A stretch of 64,000 nucleotides of DNA, taken from NCBI RefSeq assembly GCF_001746295.1, contig NZ_MJAH01000014.1, positions 121,681 to 185,680 on the forward strand, read 5' to 3'. Each line of letters begins with the position of its first letter. Within the stretch, counting starts at the first letter, position 1. The DNA is from Streptomyces sp. LUP47B. Lineage in GTDB: Bacteria; Actinomycetota; Actinomycetes; Streptomycetales; Streptomycetaceae. This document shows positions 54,884 to 63,041 of this stretch, one piece after another. Position numbers and translations under genes: made by a program. The notes beneath the pieces are model-generated. The model saw nothing but the letters and a program-made list of their open reading frames with translations. It made no database searches and was not told the DNA's origin.

Positions 54884-56193
54884 CGCACCGTGGCCCTTGC
54901 CGTCGTTCCGGCGCTCGCGATCAGCGCCCACCACGCCACCAGCCCGAAGCACACCGCTGTCAGCACGGTCGAGGGGCCGCCGATGTCGGCGTACAGGAAG
55001 TCGGTCAGCTGCCAGATCAACAGGCCGCAGGCGACGAGTGCGCAGTCGAGCCCCGGGCCGTCACGCCGTACCCGGAACAGCCCGTACAGCCCGCGCGTCA
55101 GAAGGCCCAGCCAGCAGCCCACGAGCGCGAGCAGACCGAGCAGGCCCTGTTCGGCGAGGACGAGGAGGTACATGTTGTGCGGGGACAGCAGCGGCTGCTT
55201 GCGGAAGTCCGCGCCCGCGCCCTCCGTGTCGCTGCCCGCGGACAGCGCGAGCGAGGAGTGCGCGTCCCGGTGCTCGGGGAAACCCTTCAACCCGACGCCG
55301 GTGAGCGGCTGTTCGCGCCACATGCCGGCCGCCGCCGCCCACAGGGTGTAGCGGTCGGTGACGGACTGGTCGGGTGCGTCGGTGACCCGTGTGACGCTGT
55401 CGATCCGCTCCTGGAGCAGCGCCGAGCCCCATCCGAGCCCGCCCACCAGGATCACGCCCGTCGCGGCCGCGGCCGCCACCACCTTCAGCGCCCGCCGCGG
55501 CCCGGCCAGCACCAGCTGTGCCCCGCACGCCACGGCCGTCGCGATCCAGGCGCCCCGGCTGAGGGACAGCGCGAGCGGCAGCACCAGCGCGACCGCGCAG
55601 CAGGCGGCAACCGCCCGCTGGCGTACGGAGGTCCGGCCCAGAGCCAGTCCCACCGCGCACACCAGCCCGAAGGCGACGACGGTCGCCATCCCCATCACGT
55701 CGCTCGCCCCGAAGGTACCGACGGCCCGGATGTCCTCGCCCTGGTACGAGGCGCCGGTCCCCGTCACGTACTGATGCGTGCCGACCGCGCCCTGCCACAG
55801 CGCGAGCCCCACGAACGCCCAGGCCAGCAACCGGAAGTCACCCCGGTCGCGGATCAGCAGCATGACGGCGGCCGGGACCAGCACGAACACCTGGAGGTAG
55901 CGGCCCATGCCGCCGATCCCCGCGCCCGGCGAGGCCGCCCCCGTCGCGGCGAGCGCGAGCCCGGCCACGGGCAGGCCCAGCAGTACGACCGCCGTACGGG
56001 ACAGGGGGCGCCGCCGGTCCCGTACGAGACGGATCCCGCAGTACACGACGACGAGCGCGGAGAGCGCGTCGGCCGGTCCCGGGCCGCCGTCGTCGCCCGG
56101 TGTGAGCGGCAGCGCGAGCAGGGCGACCACGGCGACCACGGGCAGGACGGGGGGCCACTGCCGCACGCGGGGCAGGGTCAGGGCGTGGGTCAT
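54880..56193 (-). CDS. O-antigen ligase/Wzy-type polymerase
   Basis: A 437-residue membrane protein with about ten to twelve hydrophobic segments and the Wzy_C signature region around RYTLWAAAAGMWREQPLTGVG followed by SPHNMYLLVLAEQGLLGLLAL, which contains the conserved His in the large loop. It polymerises or transfers lipid-linked repeat units outside the membrane. It lies between the initiating transferase and the flippase in one operon. Confidence 0.9.
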   Translation of the reverse strand: MTHALTLPRVRQWPPVLPVVAVVALLALPLTPGDDGGPGPADALSALVVVYCGIRLVRDRRRPLSRTAVVLLGLPVAGLALAATGAASPGAGIGGMGRYLQVFVLVPAAVMLLIRDRGDFRLLAWAFVGLALWQGAVGTHQYVTGTGASYQGEDIRAVGTFGASDVMGMATVVAFGLVCAVGLALGRTSVRQRAVAACCAVALVLPLALSLSRGAWIATAVACGAQLVLAGPRRALKVVAAAAATGVILVGGLGWGSALLQERIDSVTRVTDAPDQSVTDRYTLWAAAAGMWREQPLTGVGLKGFPEHRDAHSSLALSAGSDTEGAGADFRKQPLLSPHNMYLLVLAEQGLLGLLALVGCWLGLLTRGLYGLFRVRRDGPGLDCALVACGLLIWQLTDFLYADIGGPSTVLTAVCFGLVAWWALIASAGTTARATVR

Positions 56194-56197
56194 GTGC

Positions 56198-57622
56198 TCA
56201 GCTCCCCGTCGGGCGCACGAGCGCGGCCGCGGTGCGCAGCAGGATGCAGATGTCCTGCCACAGCGACCAGTTGTCGATGTAGGCGTTGTCGAAGCGGGCC
56301 CGGTCCTCGATGGAGGTGTCCCCGCGCAGACCGTGGATCTGGGAGAGACCGGTGATGCCGGTCTGCATACGGTGGCGGGCCGCGTAACCCGGGTGGGCCT
56401 GGCTGAACTTGGCGACGAAGTACGGGCGTTCGGGGCGCGGTCCGACCAGGCTCATGTCGCCCCACAGGACGTTCCACAGCTGGAGCAACTCGTCCAGTGA
56501 GGTGCGGCGCAGGAAGCGGCAGAACCACGGCATGCGGTGTTCGTTCGCCACACTCCAGCGGGTCGCCGCCTCGTGCTCGTCGACCGGGCGGTGGGTGCGG
56601 AACTTCAGCAGGGTGAAGGGCCGGCCGTCCCTGCCGATGCGCTCCTGCCGGAACACCACACCCGGCCCGCCGGTCAGCCGCAGCGCCACCGCGCACACCA
56701 GCAGAAGCGGGCTGACCATCAGCAACAGCGTCCCGGAGACGGCCACGTCCAGCGCCCGCTTGCCGAGGCCGCCGCGCCGCCGCGAGCCCATGTCCAGCCG
56801 GCGACAGGAGAACCCGGCGAGCTGGTCCTTCGAGGCGTACGACGGTGAGTCCGGCTCCACCTCCCACACCGTGCAGCCCGACTCGGCGAGCGCGCGCAGC
56901 AGCGGCCCCTGGGCGGACCGTACGGAGGGATGGACGATCAGGACGTCCCGTACACCGTTCTGGATGAGGGCCCGCTCGACCTCCTCGCCGGTCGTCAGCA
57001 CCGGCAACTGGCCGCCGCCGTCCGGCTGTTCGGTCACGATCCCCACCGGCCGCACCCCGCACCGCGGATGCCGCAGCACGGCGGCGGCCACCCGCTGCGC
57101 GGTCCCGGCCGGGCCGACGACCAGCGCGGCCCGCGGCCGGGCGTGCCGCAGCACGCGCCGCCGCCAGTGCACGGTGCCCCGGGTCGCGCAGGCCGTCGCC
57201 GACTGGAGCACGAAGCCCGCGGCGAGGGTGCGGGCGGACAGGGCGTGGTGGGGTGCGTACGCGGCGACGAGCGCCGCGACCGCCAGCCAGGCGACCGCGA
57301 TCCGGCCGCACACGGCGGGCAGTTCGTCGAGGATCCCCGGTACCGGCCGGGTCGGGTGCCGGCGCAGCAGCATCGACGCGGTCACCAGCAGTGCCACCAG
57401 CAGCACTTGGTGCTCGGTGCCGGCGAGCGGCACCGCGCCGAGCAGGGCGGCGACGCTGTCCGCGGCGAGCAGCGGGGCGGGGGAGGCGGGGCGGGACGGG
57501 GGTCTGCGGGCCGGGAAGCGGAAGCCGGCTGCGGGGCCGCGTGACGGCTTGACGAACAGGGGCGCGAAACCGGGATCCCGTGGCTGGGCACCGGGCGAGG
57601 GGACGGTACTTTCCGCGGTCAC
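56198..57622 (-). CDS. Undecaprenyl-phosphate sugar-1-phosphate transferase
   Basis: A 474-residue polyprenyl glycosylphosphotransferase. The N-terminal half has four hydrophobic segments and a CoA-binding-like domain (RAALVVGPAGTAQRVAAAVL). The C-terminal catalytic part has KRALDVAVSGTLLLMVSPLL, FRQERIGRDGRPFTLLKFRT, SLDELLQLWNVLWGDMSLVG and RPGITGL-like QTGITGLSQIHG. It starts repeat-unit synthesis on the lipid carrier. It starts at a GTG that overlaps the preceding glycosyltransferase stop by 4 bp. Confidence 0.94.
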   Translation of the reverse strand: MTAESTVPSPGAQPRDPGFAPLFVKPSRGPAAGFRFPARRPPSRPASPAPLLAADSVAALLGAVPLAGTEHQVLLVALLVTASMLLRRHPTRPVPGILDELPAVCGRIAVAWLAVAALVAAYAPHHALSARTLAAGFVLQSATACATRGTVHWRRRVLRHARPRAALVVGPAGTAQRVAAAVLRHPRCGVRPVGIVTEQPDGGGQLPVLTTGEEVERALIQNGVRDVLIVHPSVRSAQGPLLRALAESGCTVWEVEPDSPSYASKDQLAGFSCRRLDMGSRRRGGLGKRALDVAVSGTLLLMVSPLLLVCAVALRLTGGPGVVFRQERIGRDGRPFTLLKFRTHRPVDEHEAATRWSVANEHRMPWFCRFLRRTSLDELLQLWNVLWGDMSLVGPRPERPYFVAKFSQAHPGYAARHRMQTGITGLSQIHGLRGDTSIEDRARFDNAYIDNWSLWQDICILLRTAAALVRPTGS

Positions 57623-58794
57623 GAGTGGATGAACTCCCTGTACTCGGTGGGCACGGCGCTTGCGGCGGCCGGGCCGCCGAGCACGGCGCGGTACACGGCC
57701 GCCACCGCCTCGGCGGTGAGCCGTACGTCGTGCGTGGACAGGACGTGGCGGCGCCCCTGGTGGCCGAGCGCCTCGCGCAGCAACGGGTCGAGCAGCAGCG
57801 TGGTGACCGCCTCGGCGAGCGGTCTCGGATCACCCGGTGGCACCAGGCAGCGGGGGACGAGCGCGGGCGGCAGGCTCTCCCTGGCACCGTCCACGTCCGT
57901 CAGCACCACGGGCCGCCCGCAGGACATCGCCTCCAGCGGGGCGAGCGCCATGCCCTCCCAGAGCGAGGGCAGTACGACCAGGTCGGCGGCCTGGTACCAG
58001 GGCGCGGTGTCGGTGACGGCCCCGGCGAACAGCACGGAACGCGGTGCGCGGGCGCGCAGCCGTTCCTGGTCGGGCCCGTCACCGACGAGCACGAGCCGGG
58101 CGTCCGGAACACGCCGCGACACGCTGTCCCAGGCGTCCAGCAGGACGTCCTGCCCCTTCTGCCGGCACAGCCGCCCCACGCACACCACGAGGGGCGCCGC
58201 CGGATCGACGCCGGGAAGGACACCGGACCGTACGGTGTCGACGGGGGCGGGGTGGAAGCGTTCGGGCCGGATGCCGTTGGGAACGACCGTGCAGCGCCCG
58301 CCGATCCCGGCGCGCACGCCGGTCGCGCGCTCCGCCGCGCTCACACACACCACTTGCGAGGCCCAGCGCGCCCCCCATCGCTCCCACCGCAGTGCGAGCG
58401 CCGCCGTCATCCCGCCGACCGCCTCGAACGACCAGGCGTGCGGCTGGAAAACGGTCGGGATCCGCCCCCGTACCGCGAGCCGGCCGACCAGGCCGGCCTT
58501 CGCGCTGTGGGCGTGCACCAGGTCGGGCCGCACGTCCTCGAGCACCTGACCGAGCCGCCGTACCTCCCGTACGAGGGCCGGACCCGGTGAGCGGGTGGCG
58601 TGCCAGTGCCGTACGTCGGCGCCGAGCCCGCGCACGGCGGGGGCGAGGGGACCGTCCGGGCAGGCGACCGTCACGTGCAGACCGGCCGCGAGCTGGGCTC
58701 GGGCCAGGTCCGTCACCACACGGGCGACCCCGCCGTCCACGGGCTGGGTCAGATGCAGAACCCGCGGCCGGGGGTCGGGGGCTGACTGGTGCAT
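57619..58794 (-). CDS. Family 4 glycosyltransferase
   Basis: A 391-residue GT-B enzyme: LHLTQPVDGGVARVVTDLARAQL, VHAHSAKAGLVGRLA, VVPNGIRPERFHP, and the late motif LPSLWEGMALAPLEAMSCGRPVV. It transfers a sugar to the lipid-linked intermediate. First clear enzyme gene of the exopolysaccharide operon, overlapping the initiating transferase by 4 bp. Acceptor and donor are unknown. Confidence 0.93.
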   Translation of the reverse strand: MHQSAPDPRPRVLHLTQPVDGGVARVVTDLARAQLAAGLHVTVACPDGPLAPAVRGLGADVRHWHATRSPGPALVREVRRLGQVLEDVRPDLVHAHSAKAGLVGRLAVRGRIPTVFQPHAWSFEAVGGMTAALALRWERWGARWASQVVCVSAAERATGVRAGIGGRCTVVPNGIRPERFHPAPVDTVRSGVLPGVDPAAPLVVCVGRLCRQKGQDVLLDAWDSVSRRVPDARLVLVGDGPDQERLRARAPRSVLFAGAVTDTAPWYQAADLVVLPSLWEGMALAPLEAMSCGRPVVLTDVDGARESLPPALVPRCLVPPGDPRPLAEAVTTLLLDPLLREALGHQGRRHVLSTHDVRLTAEAVAAVYRAVLGGPAAASAVPTEYREFIHS

Positions 58795-58843
58795 GCGCGT
58801 TTTCCTCGCTCACGGACGGCGCTCGGGACGGGAGGGAAGGCGC

Positions 58844-59128
58844 CTACGCGCGGGCGGCAACAGCGACGAGGAGCACGCCGGCCCAGGCCGCGTCGCGCTG
58901 GGAAACGAGCCGGAAGGCCAACTGGTCACCACCGGACGGCAGCGCCTTGCCGAGTTCGGACAGATCGGAGGCGTGATCGAGGGCGTTCACGCCGAGGCCG
59001 TGCAACCGCTTCCGCATCCCGGTCCGGGAGTTGAGAACCTCGAACCCGCCGAAGCCGTTGTCCGCCGAGCGGACGCCGCCCCTCGCAACGTGGCACAGCG
59101 GGACCCGGGAAATACGCATGACCGGCAT
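58844..59128 (-). CDS. Small hypothetical protein at the head of the exopolysaccharide operon
   Basis: A 94-residue open frame with GAAAGGGC before the ATG at 59128 and another ATG at 59119. Visible segments are RISRVPLCHVARGGV, DNGFGGFEVLNSRTGMRKRL and a hydrophobic end AAWAGVLLVAVAARA. It matches no family I know. It lies 49 bp before the first glycosyltransferase and in the same direction, so it may be part of the operon. Coding status is moderately supported. Confidence 0.5.
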   Translation of the reverse strand: MPVMRISRVPLCHVARGGVRSADNGFGGFEVLNSRTGMRKRLHGLGVNALDHASDLSELGKALPSGGDQLAFRLVSQRDAAWAGVLLVAVAARA

Positions 59129-59288
59129 TGCCCTTTCGGGAAGGTGACGTGACGAATGCGATGTGCTGGCTGCATGGGTGCCTCAAGAGCTTCGCAACCC
59201 TATCCGGTATGCGCATTTAGTCCGTGAAACCCGACATGTGTGTCGGAGCGGTGAGGCACGTTCGTTCGTGAGATCACCCCATTGGCGG

Positions 59289-59316
59289 CACAACCCGCGC
59301 GGGCGCCACGCGTTGA
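59289..59316 (+). promoter_or_regulatory. BldN-like promoter of the short chaplin
   Basis: CACAAC, 16 bases, CGTTGA: four of six and six of six to the CGTAAC-N16-CGTTGA pattern recalled for sigma-BldN. It lies 57 bases before the chaplin ATG. Confidence 0.65.
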
Positions 59317-59372
59317 CACAGCGCCGGGCATCCCCGCCCGGTTGTTTGTGTCAACCCAAGGAGCACCTCTCC

Positions 59373-59612
59373 ATGTCGCGTATCGCGAAGGGCCTGGCCC
59401 TGACCACCGTTGCGGCCGCCGCCGTTGCGGGCACCGCAGGCATCGCCGCCGCCGACAGCGGCGCGCAGGGCGTTGCCGCCCACTCCCCGGGCTTCCTGTC
59501 GGGCAACGTCATCCAGGTCCCGATCCACGTCCCGATCAACGTCTGCGGCAACACCGTCAACGGCATCGCCGCGCTGAACCCCGCGTTCGGCAACAAGTGC
59601 GAGAACGACTGA
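59373..59612 (+). CDS. chpF: Short chaplin ChpF
   Basis: A 79-residue secreted chaplin with signal peptide 1-27 and a single domain HSPGFLSGNVIQVPIHVPIN with Cys58 and Cys76. AAGGAG precedes the ATG at 59373. The name follows the S. coelicolor position near the tyrosinase genes. It has its own BldN-like promoter and a long terminator, so it is monocistronic. It is one of the amyloid surfactant subunits. Confidence 0.93.
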   Translation: MSRIAKGLALTTVAAAAVAGTAGIAAADSGAQGVAAHSPGFLSGNVIQVPIHVPINVCGNTVNGIAALNPAFGNKCEND

Positions 59613-59631
59613 CGTCGGCTCTCCGTCTTCG

Positions 59632-59673
59632 CCGGCCGCCCTCCCGTGGACCTCTCCACGGGAGGGCGGCCGG
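59632..59673 (+). terminator. chpF terminator
   Basis: A 19-bp perfect stem beginning CCGGCCGCCCTCCCG and ending CGGGAGGGCGGCCGG, with loop CCTC, 20 bp past the stop. Confidence 0.92.
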
Positions 59674-59859
59674 TTCGCGTTTCCCCGGATGGGGGTGGCC
59701 TGCGGAGAGGGTGGTCCTCGTCTTGACGCGCCTTTCACCAGGGGCGATGCGCGAGGAGCGCAGGTGGGGCGGTGTCAGGGTGTGATCGCTGGGTTGCAGG
59801 GCGCGGTGGTCGCTTCCACCGTGGGCTCAAGATCCGTACGCACATCGAAAGGAACACCC

Positions 59860-60552
59860 ATGCGTGGTCTGCCCGCACGGTGTATCACCTCCTGCGCACT
59901 CTGCGCCGCGCTTCTCGTCGCGGTCGCCGGTCCCTCCGCGGCGGCCTCCCGTGGGCCCGTGCCCGTCCCCCACGCGGACGCGCTGCGCCCCCAGGTCGAG
60001 GCCCTGGCCGAGCTGGGCGGCGTGCTCACCCCGGTCACCGACCTGCTGAACACCGTGCTCAAGGCCGACAACGGCCAGATCTCCGTCGAGCAGGCGGCCA
60101 AGCTCGGGGACGCCGTCAAGGACGCCACCGCGAAGATCACCGAAGAGGCCTCGGCGGCCGCCGTCACCCCGCCCGCCACGGGCATGACGACGACGCCGAG
60201 CACGACGACCGGCACTACGGCGACGTCCAGCACTACGACGGACGGCACGACGGTGCCGACCCCCTCCCTGCTGCTCACGCTCATCCAGAACGCCGGCGAC
60301 TCCGGGGCGCGGTCCGTCAAGGCGCCGGCCGACCTGCTGGACGACGCGATCGAGGCCCTGGAGAAGGCGATCGACGCCCTGATCACGGCGGTCACCTCCG
60401 GAGAGTCCACCCAGGTCGAGTCCACCCTCCCCGCCGTGATCAACGGCCTGGTCGACGCCGTCGCCGCCACCATGCTCGACACCGAACTGCCCGCTCCCGA
60501 CCTGGCGGGCCTGTCCTCCCTGCCCAGCAGCTCGCAACTGCCCGTGTCGTGA
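59860..60552 (+). CDS. Secreted protein with helical halves and a threonine-rich linker
   Basis: A 230-residue secreted protein with signal peptide to about residue 29. An amphipathic helical part follows (about 38-105: LAELGGVLTPVTDLLNTVLK, AAKLGDAVKDATAKITEEAS), then a Thr/Ser-rich linker (about 108-132) and a second helical part (LLLTLIQNAGD, DAIEALEKAIDALITAV). No anchor and no cysteine after the signal peptide. AAAGGAAC precedes the ATG at 59860. No recognised family; it lies between chpF and other secreted-protein genes. Confidence 0.75.
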   Translation: MRGLPARCITSCALCAALLVAVAGPSAAASRGPVPVPHADALRPQVEALAELGGVLTPVTDLLNTVLKADNGQISVEQAAKLGDAVKDATAKITEEASAAAVTPPATGMTTTPSTTTGTTATSSTTTDGTTVPTPSLLLTLIQNAGDSGARSVKAPADLLDDAIEALEKAIDALITAVTSGESTQVESTLPAVINGLVDAVAATMLDTELPAPDLAGLSSLPSSSQLPVS

Positions 60553-60678
60553 GACGCGCGCACTCGGCATTTTCATGAAAGCCCAATATCCGCGCACGGA
60601 GTTTCCGCTCCGGCCGGGACTCGTTGGACACGGTGTCGGACTGCCCGCCCGATGACATGAATTGCCGAGAAGAGGAAC

Positions 60679-60963
60679 ATGATGAAGTCCCTGAAGGTCG
60701 CTGCTGTCGTTGCCGGTTCCCTGGTTCTCGCCGGTGCCGCCGCGCCCGCGTTCGCCCAGGACACCGCCGACCTCACACCCACCAGCCTCAACGGTGCCCT
60801 CAACACGCTCACCAAGGGCCCCCTCGACGTGCGGCCGCTGCAGCACCAGTCGGACGTGCTGAACACCGAGAAGAAGAAGTCGCCGCTCCACACCGCCAAG
60901 AAGGCGACCGCCAAGCTGAACTCCAAGCCCGGACTCCTCGGCGGGCTTCCCCTGGGGAAGTGA
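60679..60963 (+). CDS. Small secreted basic protein
   Basis: A 94-residue precursor: signal peptide to about residue 26 (APAFA-QD), then LTPTSLNGALNTLTKGPLDV and a lysine-rich C-terminus (EKKKSP, KKATAKLNSKPG). AGAGGAAC precedes two consecutive ATG codons at 60679 and 60682; either may be used. No cysteine and no known domain. It is probably transcribed alone; a weak GGGCCGAT/ATCGGCCC hairpin follows at 60980-61020. Confidence 0.72.
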   Translation: MMKSLKVAAVVAGSLVLAGAAAPAFAQDTADLTPTSLNGALNTLTKGPLDVRPLQHQSDVLNTEKKKSPLHTAKKATAKLNSKPGLLGGLPLGK

Positions 60964-61150
60964 CGTCATCTCCACGCCGGGGCCGATTCCCCAGCGGCGG
61001 CTGCCGCCCGGGATCGGCCCTTCGTGCTGTTCGAGCCGGACAGCACGGCGCGGCGGCGCCTCCCTCGTTCGGATGGAGAGGACATCAGCGCTCCCCCGCC
61101 CGAGTGAGAAACGGCCCGCTCCCGGTGCGGCCCGTGGATACGGTCGCGCG

Positions 61151-61648
61151 GTGACCACAACCTCCAGCGAATCCCGCCCCCTGCGCACCGCCGATCTCGG
61201 CACTCTCGTGATCATGGCCTGGAGCGGCGAGGCTCCCGACGGCCACGACATGCCCTACCTCCTCGCGTGTTCCCTCGGGGACGCCCCCGACGGTCCCGAG
61301 GCCGCGACCGCCGCTGTCGAGAGGCTGCTGAACGACAACGGCCTGCCCGTCGGCGGTGACCTTGTCGACGGCAACGCCAGGCCGAGCCTGCCGGTCTCCC
61401 TGCTCGTGGTGGCCGGGCACGCCGTCGTCACCATGCCGGGGCTGAACGCCAAGTGCCCGGTACGGCCGCCATGGCTCGCGGCGGTCGCCAAGCGCGGTTA
61501 CGCCTGCCTCGTGTTCACCACCCGCCCCTGGCCCGAGGCCTCGGGCCCGTCCGTCACCCCGGACCAACTGGCCGCGTTCGCGGGGTCCGACGAGACATTG
61601 AAGGCCGCCGCCCACATCGTCCTGCCGGCGCGCAGCCTGCGCTCCTGA
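61151..61648 (+). CDS. DUF5949 family protein
   Basis: A 165-residue cytosolic protein that I assign to DUF5949 from its pattern (LGTLVIMAWSGEAPDGHDMPYLLACSLGD, LPVSLLVVAGHAVVTMPGLNA, RGYACLVFTTRPWPEA). It is restricted to Streptomyces and relatives, function unknown. I chose the GTG at 61151; an in-frame ATG 78 bases earlier gives a longer, less family-like N-terminus. Its TGA overlaps the ATG of the VKOR gene, so the two are translationally coupled. Confidence 0.78.
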   Translation: MTTTSSESRPLRTADLGTLVIMAWSGEAPDGHDMPYLLACSLGDAPDGPEAATAAVERLLNDNGLPVGGDLVDGNARPSLPVSLLVVAGHAVVTMPGLNAKCPVRPPWLAAVAKRGYACLVFTTRPWPEASGPSVTPDQLAAFAGSDETLKAAAHIVLPARSLRS

Positions 61649-62232
61649 TGCGGCGGGCCGAGAGCGGCGGCCGCGGATTCGCCCTGCTCCTGCTGCTCAC
61701 CGGCGCGGCGGGGCTGCTGGCCTCCTGGGTCATCACCCTCGACAAGTTCAAGCTGCTGCAGGACCCCGACTTCACCCCAGGGTGCAGCCTGAACCCGGTG
61801 GTGTCCTGCGGCAGCGTCATGGAGAGCGACCAGGCCGAGGCCTTCGGCTTCCCCAACCCGATGCTCGGCCTGGTGGCGTACGGCATCGTGATCTGCGTCG
61901 GCATGAGCCTGCTGGCCGGCGCCGCCTTCCCACGCTGGTACTGGCTGACCTTCGACGCCGGCTGCCTGTTCGGCGTCGGCTTCGTGTCGTGGCTGCAGTT
62001 CGAGTCGCTGTACCGGATCAATGCCCTGTGTCTGTGGTGCGCCCTGGCATGGGTCGCCACGATCGTCCTGTTCTGGTACGTCACCTCGTTCGCCGTCCGC
62101 CACGCGTTCCTGCCCGCGCCCGGCTGGTCGCGGGCTCTCTTCGCCGAGTTCACCTGGGTGATCCCGCTGTCGCACGTCGGGATCGTCGGCATGTTGGTCC
62201 TGACCCGCTGGTGGGACTTCTGGACGAGCTGA
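61648..62232 (+). CDS. Vitamin K epoxide reductase (VKOR) family protein
   Basis: A 194-residue membrane protein with about five hydrophobic helices. The loop cysteines Cys46 and Cys54 (PGCSLNPVVSCGSV) and the active-site pair Cys128-Leu-Trp-Cys131 are all present. VKOR homologs replace DsbB in actinobacteria: they re-oxidise a secreted DsbA-like partner and so drive disulfide formation outside the cell. No DsbA-like gene is adjacent. Its place beside chaplin and rodlin genes, which need paired cysteines, is suggestive. Confidence 0.93.
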   Translation: MRRAESGGRGFALLLLLTGAAGLLASWVITLDKFKLLQDPDFTPGCSLNPVVSCGSVMESDQAEAFGFPNPMLGLVAYGIVICVGMSLLAGAAFPRWYWLTFDAGCLFGVGFVSWLQFESLYRINALCLWCALAWVATIVLFWYVTSFAVRHAFLPAPGWSRALFAEFTWVIPLSHVGIVGMLVLTRWWDFWTS

Positions 62233-62295
62233 CCGCCGTACGTCGTACTACTGCGGCAACCGGGGGAATCTCGCGCTGGTCAGCGCACCAGGATC

Positions 62296-62310
62296 GTTAC
62301 CGGTACGGAC
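62296..62310 (+). promoter_or_regulatory. Shared motif copy 1
   Basis: GTTACCGGTACGGAC, with palindromic core TACCGGTA, 39 bases before the secreted-protein ATG. It recurs exactly before the tyrosinase chaperone gene. Confidence 0.55.
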
Positions 62311-62348
62311 GTTGAGCCTGCCGAAACCTGAAAGGGACCGAATCTGCC

Positions 62349-62864
62349 ATGAGGTCGACCACCCGAGGAACCCTTGCCGTTGTCATCACGGGCATCGCGG
62401 CCGCGGTGGGGGCTGCCGCGTCCCCCGCCGCGGCGGTGGGCACGGTCCCCGTACCCGTGCCGCTGGAGGGCGCCGAGCGCGCTCTCCACATGGAGCTGCC
62501 GGAGGTCGGCGGGAAGATCCCGGTGGCGACGCCGGGCGTCCCCGAGGCGCCGAAGTTCGTCGAGGGCCGGATCATGCCGGAGCGGACGATTCCGCGCGTG
62601 CCGGTCAACGGCGGGCTGCCCGGCGCCGACCTGACCGCGCCGGTGCCGCACGTCCTCGACGACGACTTCGACCACCTCGGCCTCGACGCGCCCGCCGCCG
62701 ACGTGCGCACGCTGACGCCGGGCCTGGCCCTGGACGCCCCGCTGACCGTCCCCAAGCCCGGCAGCGGCGCTCTGCCGCAGCCGAAGCTCCCCGAGGCGGG
62801 CGTCCTGCTGCCGATGGTGCAGGCCGCGCCGGGCGCCGACCTGACCACGGGGCCCGGACTGTAG
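62349..62864 (+). CDS. Secreted Pro/Leu/Val-rich protein
   Basis: A 171-residue precursor: signal peptide to about residue 29 (ASPAAA-VG), then VPVPVPLEGAERALHMELPE, repeated PxVP and APxxD motifs, and two similar PGADLT segments near 92-97 and 162-167. No cysteine and no anchor. GAAAGGGAC precedes the ATG by a suitable distance. The family is unknown to me. It shares an upstream motif with the tyrosinase operon and ends at a strong terminator. Confidence 0.76.
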   Translation: MRSTTRGTLAVVITGIAAAVGAAASPAAAVGTVPVPVPLEGAERALHMELPEVGGKIPVATPGVPEAPKFVEGRIMPERTIPRVPVNGGLPGADLTAPVPHVLDDDFDHLGLDAPAADVRTLTPGLALDAPLTVPKPGSGALPQPKLPEAGVLLPMVQAAPGADLTTGPGL

Positions 62865-62879
62865 AGCGCGTCGACCCTT

Positions 62880-62920
62880 CCGACGGGGCCCGGACCATGG
62901 CACGGTCCGGGCCCCGTCGG
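62880..62920 (+). terminator. Terminator of the secreted protein gene
   Basis: A 17-bp perfect stem starting CCGACGGGGCCCGG and ending CCGGGCCCCGTCGG, with a 7-base loop, 15 bp past the stop. Confidence 0.9.
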
Positions 62921-62983
62921 CGCTCCGGGCGCGGAGTTCACCCCCTTGGGCCCTCGGACGGTGACCGCGCAGGCCGTCGGGCG

Positions 62984-62998
62984 GTTACCGGTACGGAC
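62984..62998 (+). promoter_or_regulatory. Shared motif copy 2
   Basis: Exact second copy of GTTACCGGTACGGAC, 44 bases before the tyrosinase chaperone ATG. Similar placement in both genes suggests a common regulator or promoter class. Confidence 0.55.
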
Positions 62999-63041
62999 AA
63001 CGGAACCCGACCCCGCTTGCGTACGAGACGAGGAGCACACG

